From Streptomyces sp. SPB162 (GTDB taxonomy: Bacteria; Actinomycetota; Actinomycetes; Streptomycetales; Streptomycetaceae), in the NCBI RefSeq assembly GCF_029504575.1, contig NZ_JAQFII010000001.1:2640501-2704500 (forward strand): 64,000 nt of DNA. The letters are read 5' to 3'. Position 1 is the first letter of the stretch. The number at the start of each line of letters is the position of its first letter. Shown in pieces: positions 17,063 through 25,088 of the stretch. Position numbers and translations under genes: made by a program. The notes beneath the pieces were generated by a model. The model made no database searches, had not been told where the DNA came from, and saw only the letters and a program-made list of their open reading frames with translations.

Positions 17063-18511
17063 CTACGCCCGGTCGCGTCGCAGCCCCAACAGCGCCCCGG
17101 CCAGCGCGATGACGGTCATCGCCGCCGCGGTCACCGCGAAGGCGTGGGCCGCGGGGTGCGGCCCCGCAATGTCGAGGCGGTTCAGGAACAGGGTGCCGAA
17201 GGTGGCCACGCCCACCAGCATGCCGAGTTGGGTGACGGTGGCCAGCAGCCCGCTGGCGTCCGCCGCGTCCTGCGGGGCCACCTTCCCCAGCGCCCGGGTC
17301 AGGGTCGGGCTGAACGCCGCGCCCAGCCCGGCGCCGATCCCCGCCAGACCGGCGAAGAGCGCGAACCCGCCGTGTCCGCCGCCACGCAGCGCCAGGGCGA
17401 GCCCCGCGAACGACAGGGCCGCGACGGCGAATCCGGCCGGAGCCAGCCACCGGTGCCAACGCTGCGGCAGACGACGCCAGTTGAGGCCCACCCCGCCGAA
17501 GAACACCGCAGCGACGGCGAAGGTGAGACCGGTGCGCAGCGCGCTGTCCCCCAGTCCGGTCTGCAGATGCAGGGCGATGCTGAACAGGAAGCCGGCGTTG
17601 ACCGCCATGGCCAGGCCGATCATCGTCGCCGCCCGCACCATCCCCGGCGCCCGCAGCACCCGCCCGGAGACCAGCGGGGCGCCGCCGCGCCGGGCGAGCC
17701 GCGCCTCCAGCACCGTGAACAGCCCGAACAGGGCGACGCTCAGACCCAGGCATACCCAGCCCCACAGCGGCCAGCCCTCCTCCTGCCCGAGCACCAGCGG
17801 CACGGTGAACAGCGTCACCGCGGCGCCGAGCGTGAGCAGCCCCGGAAGATCGAGGCCGCGGCGCCGTTCGGGGCCGCCGCCGGCGACCGCCGGGATCACG
17901 CGCGGCGCGACGACCAGCATGACCAGCCCGATCGGCACGTTCACCAGGAACACCGGCCGCCAGCCGGTGCCGAACAGGTCCGCGCTGACCAGCACCCCGC
18001 CGAGCGACTGCCCGATCGCCGCGCCGGAGGCGAGCACCGCCGCGTAGACGCTGAGCGCCTTCGACCGGGCCTCGCCGGTGAACGTCAGCTGGATCAGGCT
18101 GAGCACCTGGGGGATCATCAGCGCCGAGCCGGCGCCCTGGACGAACCGGAAGCCGATCAGTTGCCCGGTGGACTGCGCCAGCCCGCAGGCGAGTGACGAG
18201 GCCGTGAAGAGGGCCAGCCCGGACAGGAAGATCCGCCGGTGGCCGAGCAGATCACCGATCCGGGCGCCGGTGATCAGCAGCACCGCGTAGGCGATCGTGT
18301 AGCCGGCCACGATGAGTTGCAACCCCGCGCCCGAGGCGTGCAGATCGGTACGGATGGTGGGCGCGGCGACGTTCACGATGAAGACGTCGAGCAGGGCCAT
18401 GAACTGGCCCGTCAGGATGATGCCGAGCAGCAGGCCGTTGCGCGGACGCCGGACGGCTCCGGGGAGGGACTCCTTGTCGGTGACGGCGATCGGAAGCACG
18501 GAATTCGTCAT
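17063..18511 (-). CDS. MFS drug exporter, DHA2 (14-helix) family
   Basis: 482-residue proton-driven multidrug efflux protein. It has about 14 hydrophobic segments, and family signatures LLDVFIVNVAAPTI (motif D1 region), ITGARIGDLLGHRRIF (motif A, loop 2-3), and ASGAAIGQSLGGVLV (motif C region). The N-terminus is cytoplasmic (MTNSVLPIAVTDKESL). It is divergent from the XRE-type regulator at 18615 with 103 bases between the starts, suggesting local control. The exported compound cannot be told from sequence. Confidence 0.9.
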   Translation of the reverse strand: MTNSVLPIAVTDKESLPGAVRRPRNGLLLGIILTGQFMALLDVFIVNVAAPTIRTDLHASGAGLQLIVAGYTIAYAVLLITGARIGDLLGHRRIFLSGLALFTASSLACGLAQSTGQLIGFRFVQGAGSALMIPQVLSLIQLTFTGEARSKALSVYAAVLASGAAIGQSLGGVLVSADLFGTGWRPVFLVNVPIGLVMLVVAPRVIPAVAGGGPERRRGLDLPGLLTLGAAVTLFTVPLVLGQEEGWPLWGWVCLGLSVALFGLFTVLEARLARRGGAPLVSGRVLRAPGMVRAATMIGLAMAVNAGFLFSIALHLQTGLGDSALRTGLTFAVAAVFFGGVGLNWRRLPQRWHRWLAPAGFAVAALSFAGLALALRGGGHGGFALFAGLAGIGAGLGAAFSPTLTRALGKVAPQDAADASGLLATVTQLGMLVGVATFGTLFLNRLDIAGPHPAAHAFAVTAAAMTVIALAGALLGLRRDRA

Positions 18512-18614
18512 GCCCGTCAGCCTGGACGCGGCACACTACTGGTAACGAGAGCCCTGTGATACGGGTACCGGCAGCACCTGGCAAGCCGACCCGGCCCGAT
18601 GGAGGATGGGGTGC

Positions 18615-19547
18615 ATGCCCCACCGCCGCACCGAGTTGGCCGCCTTCCTCCGCAGCCGCCGCGCCCGCATCACCCCCGCGGACGTGGGCATGCCGCCGGG
18701 TCTGCGGCGCCGTACTCCCGGTCTGCGACGCGAGGAGGTCGCGCAGCTCGCCGGGGTCGGGGTCACCTGGTACACGTGGCTGGAACAGGGCCGTCCGATC
18801 AACGCGAGCGTGCAGGTGCTCGACGCGGTCGGCCGGGTGCTGCAGCTCGACGTGACCGAACGGGAGCACCTCTACCGGCTGGCCGGCGTCCCGTTCGTCC
18901 GCCAGGACGCCTCCGACGCGGAGGTGGTGGGCGAGGAGGTCCAGGGCATCCTGGACGCCCTGGACCCGCTGCCCGCCGTCGTCTACAGCGCGCGCTACGA
19001 CGTACACGCCTCCAACGCCGCCTACCGCGACGTCTGGCCCGCGACCGCGTTCGTCCCGCGCTCGGAGCGGAACGTGCTGCTGAGGCTGTTCACCACCCCG
19101 GACTGCTGCTCGTCGATGCTCAACAGTGACGAGGAGCTGCCCCGCATGGTCGGCCAGCTGCGGGCCGCCTACGGTCGGCACGTCGGGGAGCCGGTCTGGG
19201 AGGCCTTCATCGCGCACATGATCCGGGAGAGCCCGGAGTTCGCGCAGATGTGGGCGCGAGGCGACGTCGCCTCGCCGGGGCCACGGCTCAAGGTGTTCCG
19301 GCACGCGTCGGTCGGGCTGATCAACATGACCTCGGTGTCGCTGGCCATCGACGGCATGACCGAGCACCGGATCGTCGTCTATACCCCGGCCGACGACGCG
19401 AGCCGGGCGCGGATCAAGCGACTGCGCGACATGGCCGACCCCCTGATCGGCTGCCCCGTGCACCGGCGCAAGGTCTCGGAGATCGTGGCGGAACGGGACG
19501 CCCGGCGGCGGGACACGCACCGGGCGGCGGTCCTGGCTACCGACTGA
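18615..19547 (+). CDS. XRE-type regulator with MmyB-like C-terminal domain
   Basis: 310-residue transcription factor. The N-terminal helix-turn-helix reads GLRREEVAQLAGVGVTWYTW with RRTELAAFLRSRRARITPAD before it, which is the typical opening of this Streptomyces family. The C-terminal part (about 105-270; LDPLPAVVYSARYDVHASN, VNLLRLF-type core, DPEL-like segments) resembles the MmyB/PAS-like ligand-binding domain. I chose ATG 18615 because GGAGGATGGGG lies 3-12 bases before it, while the ATG at 18606 would have GGAGG too close. It is divergent from the MFS exporter and probably regulates it. The next feature downstream is the tRNA-Ala terminator. Confidence 0.87.
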   Translation: MPHRRTELAAFLRSRRARITPADVGMPPGLRRRTPGLRREEVAQLAGVGVTWYTWLEQGRPINASVQVLDAVGRVLQLDVTEREHLYRLAGVPFVRQDASDAEVVGEEVQGILDALDPLPAVVYSARYDVHASNAAYRDVWPATAFVPRSERNVLLRLFTTPDCCSSMLNSDEELPRMVGQLRAAYGRHVGEPVWEAFIAHMIRESPEFAQMWARGDVASPGPRLKVFRHASVGLINMTSVSLAIDGMTEHRIVVYTPADDASRARIKRLRDMADPLIGCPVHRRKVSEIVAERDARRRDTHRAAVLATD

Positions 19548-19561
19548 CCTGCGGCAACGCA

Positions 19562-19598
19562 AAGATCCCGCCCGATCGCAGTGATCGGACGGGATCTT
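19562..19598 (-). terminator. Intrinsic terminator of the second tRNA-Ala
   Basis: AAGATCCCG/CGGGATCTT and CCGATC/GATCGG stems separated by one mismatch, loop GCAGT. Its core is nearly the same as at 13578-13608. It may also stop the XRE gene from the other side. Confidence 0.8.
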
Positions 19599-19603
19599 GA
19601 TTG

Positions 19604-19676
<73 letters not shown>

Positions 19677-19770
19677 GCCGTTACCAGCGGCTCGCGCTGG
19701 GAACGAGAAGAAGCTTAACCGGTCTCCCGGGCAGATGCGAAATCCGCCCGGTGATCCACCGGGGAGTGGA

Positions 19771-20424
19771 TCAGTTGTCGTCGCCGAGCACCGGTTCCGG
19801 CAGTGTGCCCGCGTTGTGCTCCAGCAGGCGCCAACCGCGCGCGCCCTCGCCCAGCACCGACCAGCAGCAGTTCGACAGACCGCCGAGGGCTTCCCAGTTG
19901 CCCGATTCGAGCCCCAGCAGCCGGCCGATCGTGGTGCGGATCGTCCCGCCGTGGCTGACCACCACGAGAGTGGCGCCGTCGGCCAGCTTGTCGGCCTCGC
20001 CCAGCACCACGGGAGCCGCCCGGTCCGCGACCTCGGTCTCCAGCTCACCGCCGCCGCGCCGCACCGGCTCGCCGCGCTTCCAGGCCGCGTACTGCTCGCC
20101 GTGCGCCGCGACGATCTCCTGGTGGGTCAGGCCCTGCCAGTCCCCCGCGAACGTCTCGCGCAGCCCCTCGTAGTGGGTCACGCCGAGGCCGGTCACGGCG
20201 GCCAGTTCGGCGGCCGTCGCCGAGGCGCGCCGCAGGTCGGAGGCGATGATCGCGGCCGGTTCCAGGGCGCCGAGCAGCCTGGCCGCGCGCCGGGCCTGGG
20301 CGATACCGTCCGCGGTCAGCGGGATGTCGGTACTGCCCTGGAAGCGCTGCTCCAGGTTCCACTCGGTCTGGCCGTGCCGCCAGAGGACGATGCGGCGGCC
20401 GCGGCCCGTGGTGTGCCCGTTCAG
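19771..20424 (-). CDS. Histidine phosphatase (phosphoglycerate-mutase-like) with probable CTG start
   Basis: 217-residue phosphatase of the RHG superfamily. The N-terminal IVLWRHGQTEWN holds the phosphohistidine (about residue 17). It is followed by GSTDIPLTADGIAQARRA, IIASDLRRASATAA, the catalytic Glu region (HYEGLRETFAGDWQGLT) and the second His in LVVVSHGGTIRTTIGRLLG. No ATG, GTG or TTG occurs in this frame upstream of RHGQ within reach. The CTG at 20424-20422 overlaps the rsfS stop (CTGA) and has GGAG 7 bases before it, so a coupled CTG start is the best reading. Substrate unknown; in this neighbourhood the gene follows rsfS and nadD in many Streptomyces. Confidence 0.82.
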   Translation of the reverse strand: MNGHTTGRGRRIVLWRHGQTEWNLEQRFQGSTDIPLTADGIAQARRAARLLGALEPAAIIASDLRRASATAAELAAVTGLGVTHYEGLRETFAGDWQGLTHQEIVAAHGEQYAAWKRGEPVRRGGGELETEVADRAAPVVLGEADKLADGATLVVVSHGGTIRTTIGRLLGLESGNWEALGGLSNCCWSVLGEGARGWRLLEHNAGTLPEPVLGDDN

Positions 20425-20855
20425 CTCAGGTCTCCGTCCGCCTCGGCGGCGTACAGCTTCGCGTGCTCCTCGCCCTTGCCACGGGTGGCGACGGCGTCGG
20501 CGGGCAGCTCGATCTCGGGGCAGTCCTTCCAGAGCCGCTCCAGGGCGTAGAAGACACGCTCCTCGGAGTGCTGCACGTGGACCACGATGTCGATGTAGTC
20601 GAGCAGCACCCAGCGGCCGTCGCGCTCGCCCTCGCGGCGCACCGGCTTGGTGCCCAGCTCCTTGAGGAGCGCCTCTTCGATACCGTCGACGATGCCCTTG
20701 ACCTGCCGGTCGTTCGGGGCCGAGGCCACCAGGAACGCGTCGGTGATGGAGAGGACGTCGCTGACGTCGTAGGCGATGATGTCGTGCGCGAGCTTGTCGG
20801 CGGCGGCCTGCGCGGCGGCCTTGATGAGCTCGATGGAGTGGTCAGTGGCGGTCAC
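20421..20855 (-). CDS. rsfS: Ribosome silencing factor RsfS
   Basis: 144-residue RsfS/Iojap protein that binds ribosomal protein L14 and blocks joining of the subunits in starvation. The start is GTG 20855 (VTATDHSIELIKAAAQAA), in agreement with family length; the open frame before it is unlike the family. Core motifs are DIIAYDVSDVLSITDAFLVA, SAPNDRQVKGIVDGIEE, GERDGRWVLLDYIDIVVHVQ and RVFYALERLWKDCP. The C-terminal 25 residues are an acidic, unstructured tail. The stop overlaps the phosphatase start, forming a two-gene unit; a 12-bp hairpin separates it from the upstream LCP gene. Confidence 0.95.
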   Translation of the reverse strand: MTATDHSIELIKAAAQAAADKLAHDIIAYDVSDVLSITDAFLVASAPNDRQVKGIVDGIEEALLKELGTKPVRREGERDGRWVLLDYIDIVVHVQHSEERVFYALERLWKDCPEIELPADAVATRGKGEEHAKLYAAEADGDLS

Positions 20856-20945
20856 AGGTGAGGCTTTCGGGTCGAGGGCGTGTCTCTCCAGGGTCTCACG
20901 CCCCACGGACAGCCCCCGACCCGTTATTCGTCAGGCCTGGTCAGG

Positions 20946-20991
20946 CCCCCTGAGCGGGCTCCCGGCCGGTCCCGGCCCGCCGCTCAGGGGG
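20946..20991 (-). terminator. Hairpin terminator after the LCP gene
   Basis: Perfect 12-bp stem CCCCCTGAGCGG/CCGCTCAGGGGG with a 22-base G+C-rich loop, 16 bases past the LCP stop. No T-run. Confidence 0.65.
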
Positions 20992-21006
20992 TGTCAGCCC
21001 TCGATG

Positions 21007-22755
21007 TCAGCCCTTGTAATCCTTGCCGAGGACGACCGTGATGTCCGCATTGGCGGCGACCGTCCCCTTCTTCACCGCGCCCGCCGGCAGCCCCAGGGTC
21101 TTCGCCACGTCGTCCGCCGCCGCCTTGCGGGCGTCGTCGGCGTAGAGCACCTCGGAGGCCGGCTGCGACTTCGGCGCCGTGCCGCCCGCCACGTAGGTGT
21201 ACGAGCCGCCGTTCAGGATCGCGGCCTGGGCCAGGCCCGCCGCCTTCTTGTCACCGGAGGCGTCCTTGATCAGCACCCTGGCCTGGGCCGAGGCCCCGGC
21301 GTTCTTGACGGTGCCGCCCAGTACGTCCTTCACGACGCTCGCGGTCGCCTGCTCGCTCAGTGTGCCGTTCGGCTGCACCGGCAGCAGCGCGGTGCTGTAG
21401 GAGCCCTTCTTGGCCTGGTCCGCGAGCTGCGCCAGCGAGGCGCCCAGGGCGTTGGCGGGCAGCGAGGGGTCCGGGATCGAGTTCAGCGCCTCGACGGTCT
21501 TCGTCGCGGCGGCCGCGTCGGCGGGCATCTTCGTCAGGACGGCCTGCATCACCTGGCCGAAGCGGATGAGCTGCTTGGCCTGTGCCTCGCCCGTGCCGCG
21601 GTGGGTGGCGTACGCGACGGCCGCCTGGCCGTTCAGCTCCTGCGCCTTGCCCTGGTTGACCAGGACCTTGCCCGCGTCCTTCTGCTTCCCGTTCACCGCC
21701 GTGTCGGTGTCCACGGTGACTCCGCCGAGGGACTCGACGAGGATCTCCAGATACGGGGTGTCCAGCCGCCAACTGCCCTTGATGTCCGAACCGAGCAACG
21801 TGTTCAGCGCCTGCCGGGTCGGCTCCTGGCCCTGGTCGATCTGCTTGCCGAGCGTGGTCGCGCCGCCGTCGTCGGTGCTGAGCGAGAGCGCGTTCGGCAG
21901 CAGCACCGTGGTGCCCTTGCCGGTGGTCTGGTTGGCGACCAGCAGCGCCGTGGAGGACTCCGAGCCGTCCACCGGCCGCAGGTTCACCACGATCACGTCG
22001 CGCTTCTGGCCGCCCGCGCCCGACGCCGCCGTGTTCTTGCCGGGGGCGTCGAGGCCGGGGATCCGACCGGTCTTCCAGAGGTACCCGGTGCCGCCGACGA
22101 GCGCCACCACAACGAGCAGGATGAGTGCGATCTTGCGCTTGCGGCCGCGCCGCTTGCGCTCGTCACGGCGCTCGGTGCGGGACTCCGAGAACTTCAGCCA
22201 GTCGATGACCTCTTCCGACTCCTCGTCGTCCTCGTCGACGAAGGCGAACTGCTCGGTGTGGTAGTCCTCCCCCGGCTGCCGCCGCGGCGTCGGTACGGCC
22301 TCGGGCCCGGGTGCCTGCGCGGGCACCGGGGCGGCCGGCGGCGCGGCGGGTTCCCCGTAGTACGGCTGAGCGGCCGGCGCGCCGTACTGCGGCTGCTGGT
22401 ACTGCGGCGCCTCCTGGTACGGCTGCTGCAGGGGCTGCGGCTGCGCGTACTGGGGGTCCGGGTACGGCTGCTGCTGCGGGATCCAGCCCTGCTGCCGGCC
22501 GTCGTACGTCTGGGCCGGATCCGCGTAGTACGGGTCGGCGTACCCGGGCTGCTGCTGCTGCGGTGGGACGGGCCGCTGCTGCTGCGCGGGCTGCCGGCCG
22601 GGCCGCTGCTCCGGCTGCTGTGCGTACGGGTCGTATCCGTACTGCTGCTGGTAGTAAGGGTCCTGGGGCGCGGGCGGGTCCTGCGGGGTGTACGGGTCCT
22701 GACCGTTCTCAGGATCTCCCTCGGCGTATTGCCAACGGGGGTTTGCGTCGTCCAC
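21007..22755 (-). CDS. LytR-CpsA-Psr (LCP) family wall-polymer transferase with LytR_C domain
   Basis: 582-residue type II membrane protein. Order: a Pro/Gln/Tyr-rich cytoplasmic N-terminus (1-150; repeated QDPYYQQQYGYDPYAQ-like), a basic stretch, one membrane helix (KIALILLVVVALVGGTGYLW, about 206-225), the LCP domain (about 240-430; VIVVNLRPVDGSES, LLPNALSLS, LVESLGGVTVDTDTAVN, YATHRGTGE..QLIRFGQVM) and a LytR_C domain at the end (VLIKDASGDKKAAGLAQAAI). LCP proteins attach anionic glycopolymers to peptidoglycan. The equivalent position in S. coelicolor holds PdtA, from memory a polydiglycosylphosphate transferase; homology here is by synteny. GTG start with AAGGGG upstream. Confidence 0.88.
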   Translation of the reverse strand: MDDANPRWQYAEGDPENGQDPYTPQDPPAPQDPYYQQQYGYDPYAQQPEQRPGRQPAQQQRPVPPQQQQPGYADPYYADPAQTYDGRQQGWIPQQQPYPDPQYAQPQPLQQPYQEAPQYQQPQYGAPAAQPYYGEPAAPPAAPVPAQAPGPEAVPTPRRQPGEDYHTEQFAFVDEDDEESEEVIDWLKFSESRTERRDERKRRGRKRKIALILLVVVALVGGTGYLWKTGRIPGLDAPGKNTAASGAGGQKRDVIVVNLRPVDGSESSTALLVANQTTGKGTTVLLPNALSLSTDDGGATTLGKQIDQGQEPTRQALNTLLGSDIKGSWRLDTPYLEILVESLGGVTVDTDTAVNGKQKDAGKVLVNQGKAQELNGQAAVAYATHRGTGEAQAKQLIRFGQVMQAVLTKMPADAAAATKTVEALNSIPDPSLPANALGASLAQLADQAKKGSYSTALLPVQPNGTLSEQATASVVKDVLGGTVKNAGASAQARVLIKDASGDKKAAGLAQAAILNGGSYTYVAGGTAPKSQPASEVLYADDARKAAADDVAKTLGLPAGAVKKGTVAANADITVVLGKDYKG

Positions 22756-22782
22756 GAGGACCCCTTCACTGCGATGCGTCCG

Positions 22783-23385
22783 CTACCCGTCGTCCCGGTA
22801 GAGCTTGCGTTTGTCGATGTAGCGGACCACCCCGTCCGGCACCAAGTACCAGACCGGATCGCCCTTGGCCACTCTCTGGCGGCAGTCCGTCGACGAGATC
22901 GCCAGCGCCGGGATCTCGACCAGCGAGACCCCGCCTTCCGGGAAGCCCGGGTCCGCCAGGGTATGCCCGGGACGCGTCACCCCGATGAAGTGCGCCAGGG
23001 AGAAGAGCTCTTCGGCGTTGCGCCAGGAGAGGATCTGGTTGAGCGCGTCCGCACCGGTGATGAAGAAGAGGTCGGCGTCCCGGTGCTCGTCGCGCAGGTC
23101 CCGCAGGGTGTCGATGGTGTAGGTCCGGCCGCCGCGGTCGATGTCGATGCGACTCACCGAGAACTGCGGGTTCGACGCGGTGGCGATCACCGTCATCAGG
23201 TAGCGGTCCTCGGGCGGCGAGACCGGCTTGTCGGCCTTCTGCCACGGCCGGCCGGTCGGCACGAAGACGACCTCGTCGAGCTGGAACAGGCTCGCCACCT
23301 CGCTGGCGGCGACCAGGTGACCGTGGTGGACGGGATCGAACGTTCCGCCCATCACGCCGATCCGCTTCTTCGCGCTCCCAGGCAT
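22783..23385 (-). CDS. nadD: Nicotinate-nucleotide adenylyltransferase
   Basis: 200-residue enzyme converting nicotinate mononucleotide and ATP to deamido-NAD in NAD synthesis. The start is ATG 23385 ([18 protein letters not shown]); upstream codons in the open frame do not belong. Motifs are [12 protein letters not shown] (nucleotidyltransferase HxGH), [38 protein letters not shown] and ISSTDCRQR near the end. Length and motifs are typical. It is followed by the LCP gene 27 bases downstream and preceded by a tiny membrane protein gene 8 bases upstream, so the three probably form an operon. Confidence 0.96.
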   Translation of the reverse strand: MPGSAKKRIGVMGGTFDPVHHGHLVAASEVASLFQLDEVVFVPTGRPWQKADKPVSPPEDRYLMTVIATASNPQFSVSRIDIDRGGRTYTIDTLRDLRDEHRDADLFFITGADALNQILSWRNAEELFSLAHFIGVTRPGHTLADPGFPEGGVSLVEIPALAISSTDCRQRVAKGDPVWYLVPDGVVRYIDKRKLYRDDG

Positions 23386-23393
23386 CGCGGAGA

Positions 23394-23546
23394 CTAGTCC
23401 CGGTTGAAGCGGGTCGTGATCCACAGCAGGAGCAGCAGCGCGAACAGCGCGCCACCGCCCGTGAGATAGGGGCTGAGGCTCTCGTGGTTCCCCCCGCCCG
23501 ACTCCTCGGCGAGGGTGGTCAGTGCGGTGGCTGCGTATGACGTCAT
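23394..23546 (-). CDS. Conserved-type 50-residue membrane protein upstream of nadD
   Basis: A short frame, ATG 23546 to TAG 23394, below the size of usual gene calls. The product begins [20 protein letters not shown], has a Gly/Ser linker and one C-terminal membrane helix ([17 protein letters not shown]) and ends FNRD. It stops 8 bases before the nadD start, so it is probably the first gene of the nadD operon. The third-base G+C bias and the clean helix support coding. I know of no function; a short single-pass membrane protein could act on a membrane partner encoded nearby such as the LCP protein. Confidence 0.65.
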   Translation of the reverse strand: MTSYAATALTTLAEESGGGNHESLSPYLTGGGALFALLLLLWITTRFNRD

Positions 23547-23682
23547 GGTCGGCAGGACCTTTGCGGTTTCGGGGACGGACGGGAAGACTCACGCACATCG
23601 TACGGGCGGGCCCTGTGGAACTTAGCGCAGGCTCCGCGCGTCCAGAGTATGTACCGGTTGGCTAACAGGGGGTTGGGTCACT

Positions 23683-24846
23683 ATGTCCGTGCCGAACGAT
23701 CCGAGCGACTCCACGGAGTCCAGTGGCGGTGCCGCGAAGGTGCCCAGCCGCACGCGAAAGCGCTTCCCTGGTATCTCCTCCAGGGCGTACGAGCACCCTG
23801 CCGACCGGTCCGCGCTGGTCGCGCTCCGCAAGCTGACCGGGTTCGACACCGCCTTCAAGGCGCTCAGCGGACTGCTCCCCGAGCGCTCGCTGCGACTGCT
23901 GTTCCTCTCGGACTCCGTCCGGGTGAGCGACCAGCAGTTCGCGCACCTGCACACCATGCTGCTCGACGCCTGCTACATCCTGGACCTGGAGAAGGTCCCG
24001 TCGATGTACGTCACGCAGGACCCGCAGCCGAACGCGATGTGCATCGGCATGGACTCGCCGATCATCGTGGTCACCACCGGCCTCGTCGAGCTGCTGGACG
24101 AGGAGGAGATGCGCGCGGTCGTGGGCCACGAGGTGGGCCACGCGCTCTCCGGCCACTCGGTCTACCGCACCATCCTGCTGTTCCTGACGAACCTGGCCGT
24201 GCGGGTCACGTGGATCCCGCTGGGCAACCTGGCGATCCTGGCGATCGTCACCGCGCTGCGCGAGTGGTTCCGCAAGTCGGAGCTGTCGGCCGACCGGGCC
24301 GGGCTGCTGGTCGGACAGGACCTGCAGGCGTCGATGCGCGGGCTGATGAAGATCGCCGGCGGCAACCACCTGCACGAGATGAACGTGGACGCGTTCCTGC
24401 AGCAGGCCGACGAGTACGAGTCCGCGGGCGACCTGCGCGACTCCGTCCTGAAGATCATGAACGTGCTGCCGCGCAGCCACCCGTTCACCACGGTGCGCGC
24501 CGCCGAGCTGAAGAAGTGGGTCGCCGGCCGCGACTACCAGCGGTTGATGGACGGGCACTACCCGCGCAGGAGCGAGGACAAGGACACCTCGGTCACCGAC
24601 TCCTTCAAGGAGTCCGTGAACCACTACGCGGAGAACGTCAAGACCAGCAAGGACCCGCTGATGGGTCTGATACGCGACATCTCCACGGGCGCCGGCGACA
24701 TCGGCGGCAAGTTGCGCGACAAGTTCACCGGCCCGGGTGGTACGGGTGGCGCAAGCGGCACCCGTACCACCACCAAGGAGCGCCCGGCGGACACGGCGCA
24801 GGACGGCCCCGAGGACGGTCCGGAGCAGGGCCCGCGCGCGGAGTGA
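23683..24846 (+). CDS. M48 family metallopeptidase
   Basis: 387-residue zinc peptidase of the M48 (HtpX/Ste24-like) class. The zinc motif HEVGHAL lies at about residues 148-154, with the third ligand Glu in KSELSADRAG (about 200). A hydrophobic segment (ILLFLTNLAVRVTWIPLGNLAILAIV) between them suggests membrane association. The N-terminal 35 residues and the C-terminal 80 are disordered and rich in Ser, Thr, Gly, Glu and Pro, including GPEDGPEQGPRAE at the end. It is divergent from the nadD operon. MITE copy A starts 35 bases after its stop. Substrate unknown. Confidence 0.92.
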   Translation: MSVPNDPSDSTESSGGAAKVPSRTRKRFPGISSRAYEHPADRSALVALRKLTGFDTAFKALSGLLPERSLRLLFLSDSVRVSDQQFAHLHTMLLDACYILDLEKVPSMYVTQDPQPNAMCIGMDSPIIVVTTGLVELLDEEEMRAVVGHEVGHALSGHSVYRTILLFLTNLAVRVTWIPLGNLAILAIVTALREWFRKSELSADRAGLLVGQDLQASMRGLMKIAGGNHLHEMNVDAFLQQADEYESAGDLRDSVLKIMNVLPRSHPFTTVRAAELKKWVAGRDYQRLMDGHYPRRSEDKDTSVTDSFKESVNHYAENVKTSKDPLMGLIRDISTGAGDIGGKLRDKFTGPGGTGGASGTRTTTKERPADTAQDGPEDGPEQGPRAE

Positions 24847-24880
24847 CGGCGGATCCGCGGACGGGACCGGCCGCGTCGGT

Positions 24881-25088
24881 CTAGGCCGTGTCTGACACAT
24901 ACCGGCGTCCGCCCGGAGGGCGGGGCGGCCCGGGGCGTCTGGTGCGTGCGATCGCACGGCGGAGGGTTGCCCCTGTACTGGACGTACCGGGGCGGGCCCG
25001 ACAACTGGGGCCCCTCCCAGCGGTAGCTGGGGGAGAGCGCGCGTGCCAGGCGTCCCGGGCCAGGCGGGATGTGTCAGACACGGCCTAG
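24881..25088. mobile_element. MITE-like element, copy A (200 bp, CTAG on both sides)
   Basis: Body 24885-25084 begins GCCGTGTCTGACACAT and ends ATGTGTCAGACACGGC, perfect 16-bp inverted ends, with CTAG at 24881-24884 and 25085-25088 as a 4-bp target duplication. The interior has no transposase; open frames of about 66 codons on both strands reflect G+C bias. It also carries a strong hairpin (CTCCCAGC-ggta-GCTGGGGGAG). The right CTAG supplies the TAG stop of the gene at 25085-26188. The size, ends and YTAR-like target fit a non-autonomous relative of an IS5-family element; this family link is inference. Confidence 0.85.

Noticed and set aside
24888..25088. 66-codon open frames on both strands inside the MITE-like elements
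   Set aside because: They occur in both copies because the element sequence is the same. They have no ribosome site or recognised domain and lie within the inverted ends.
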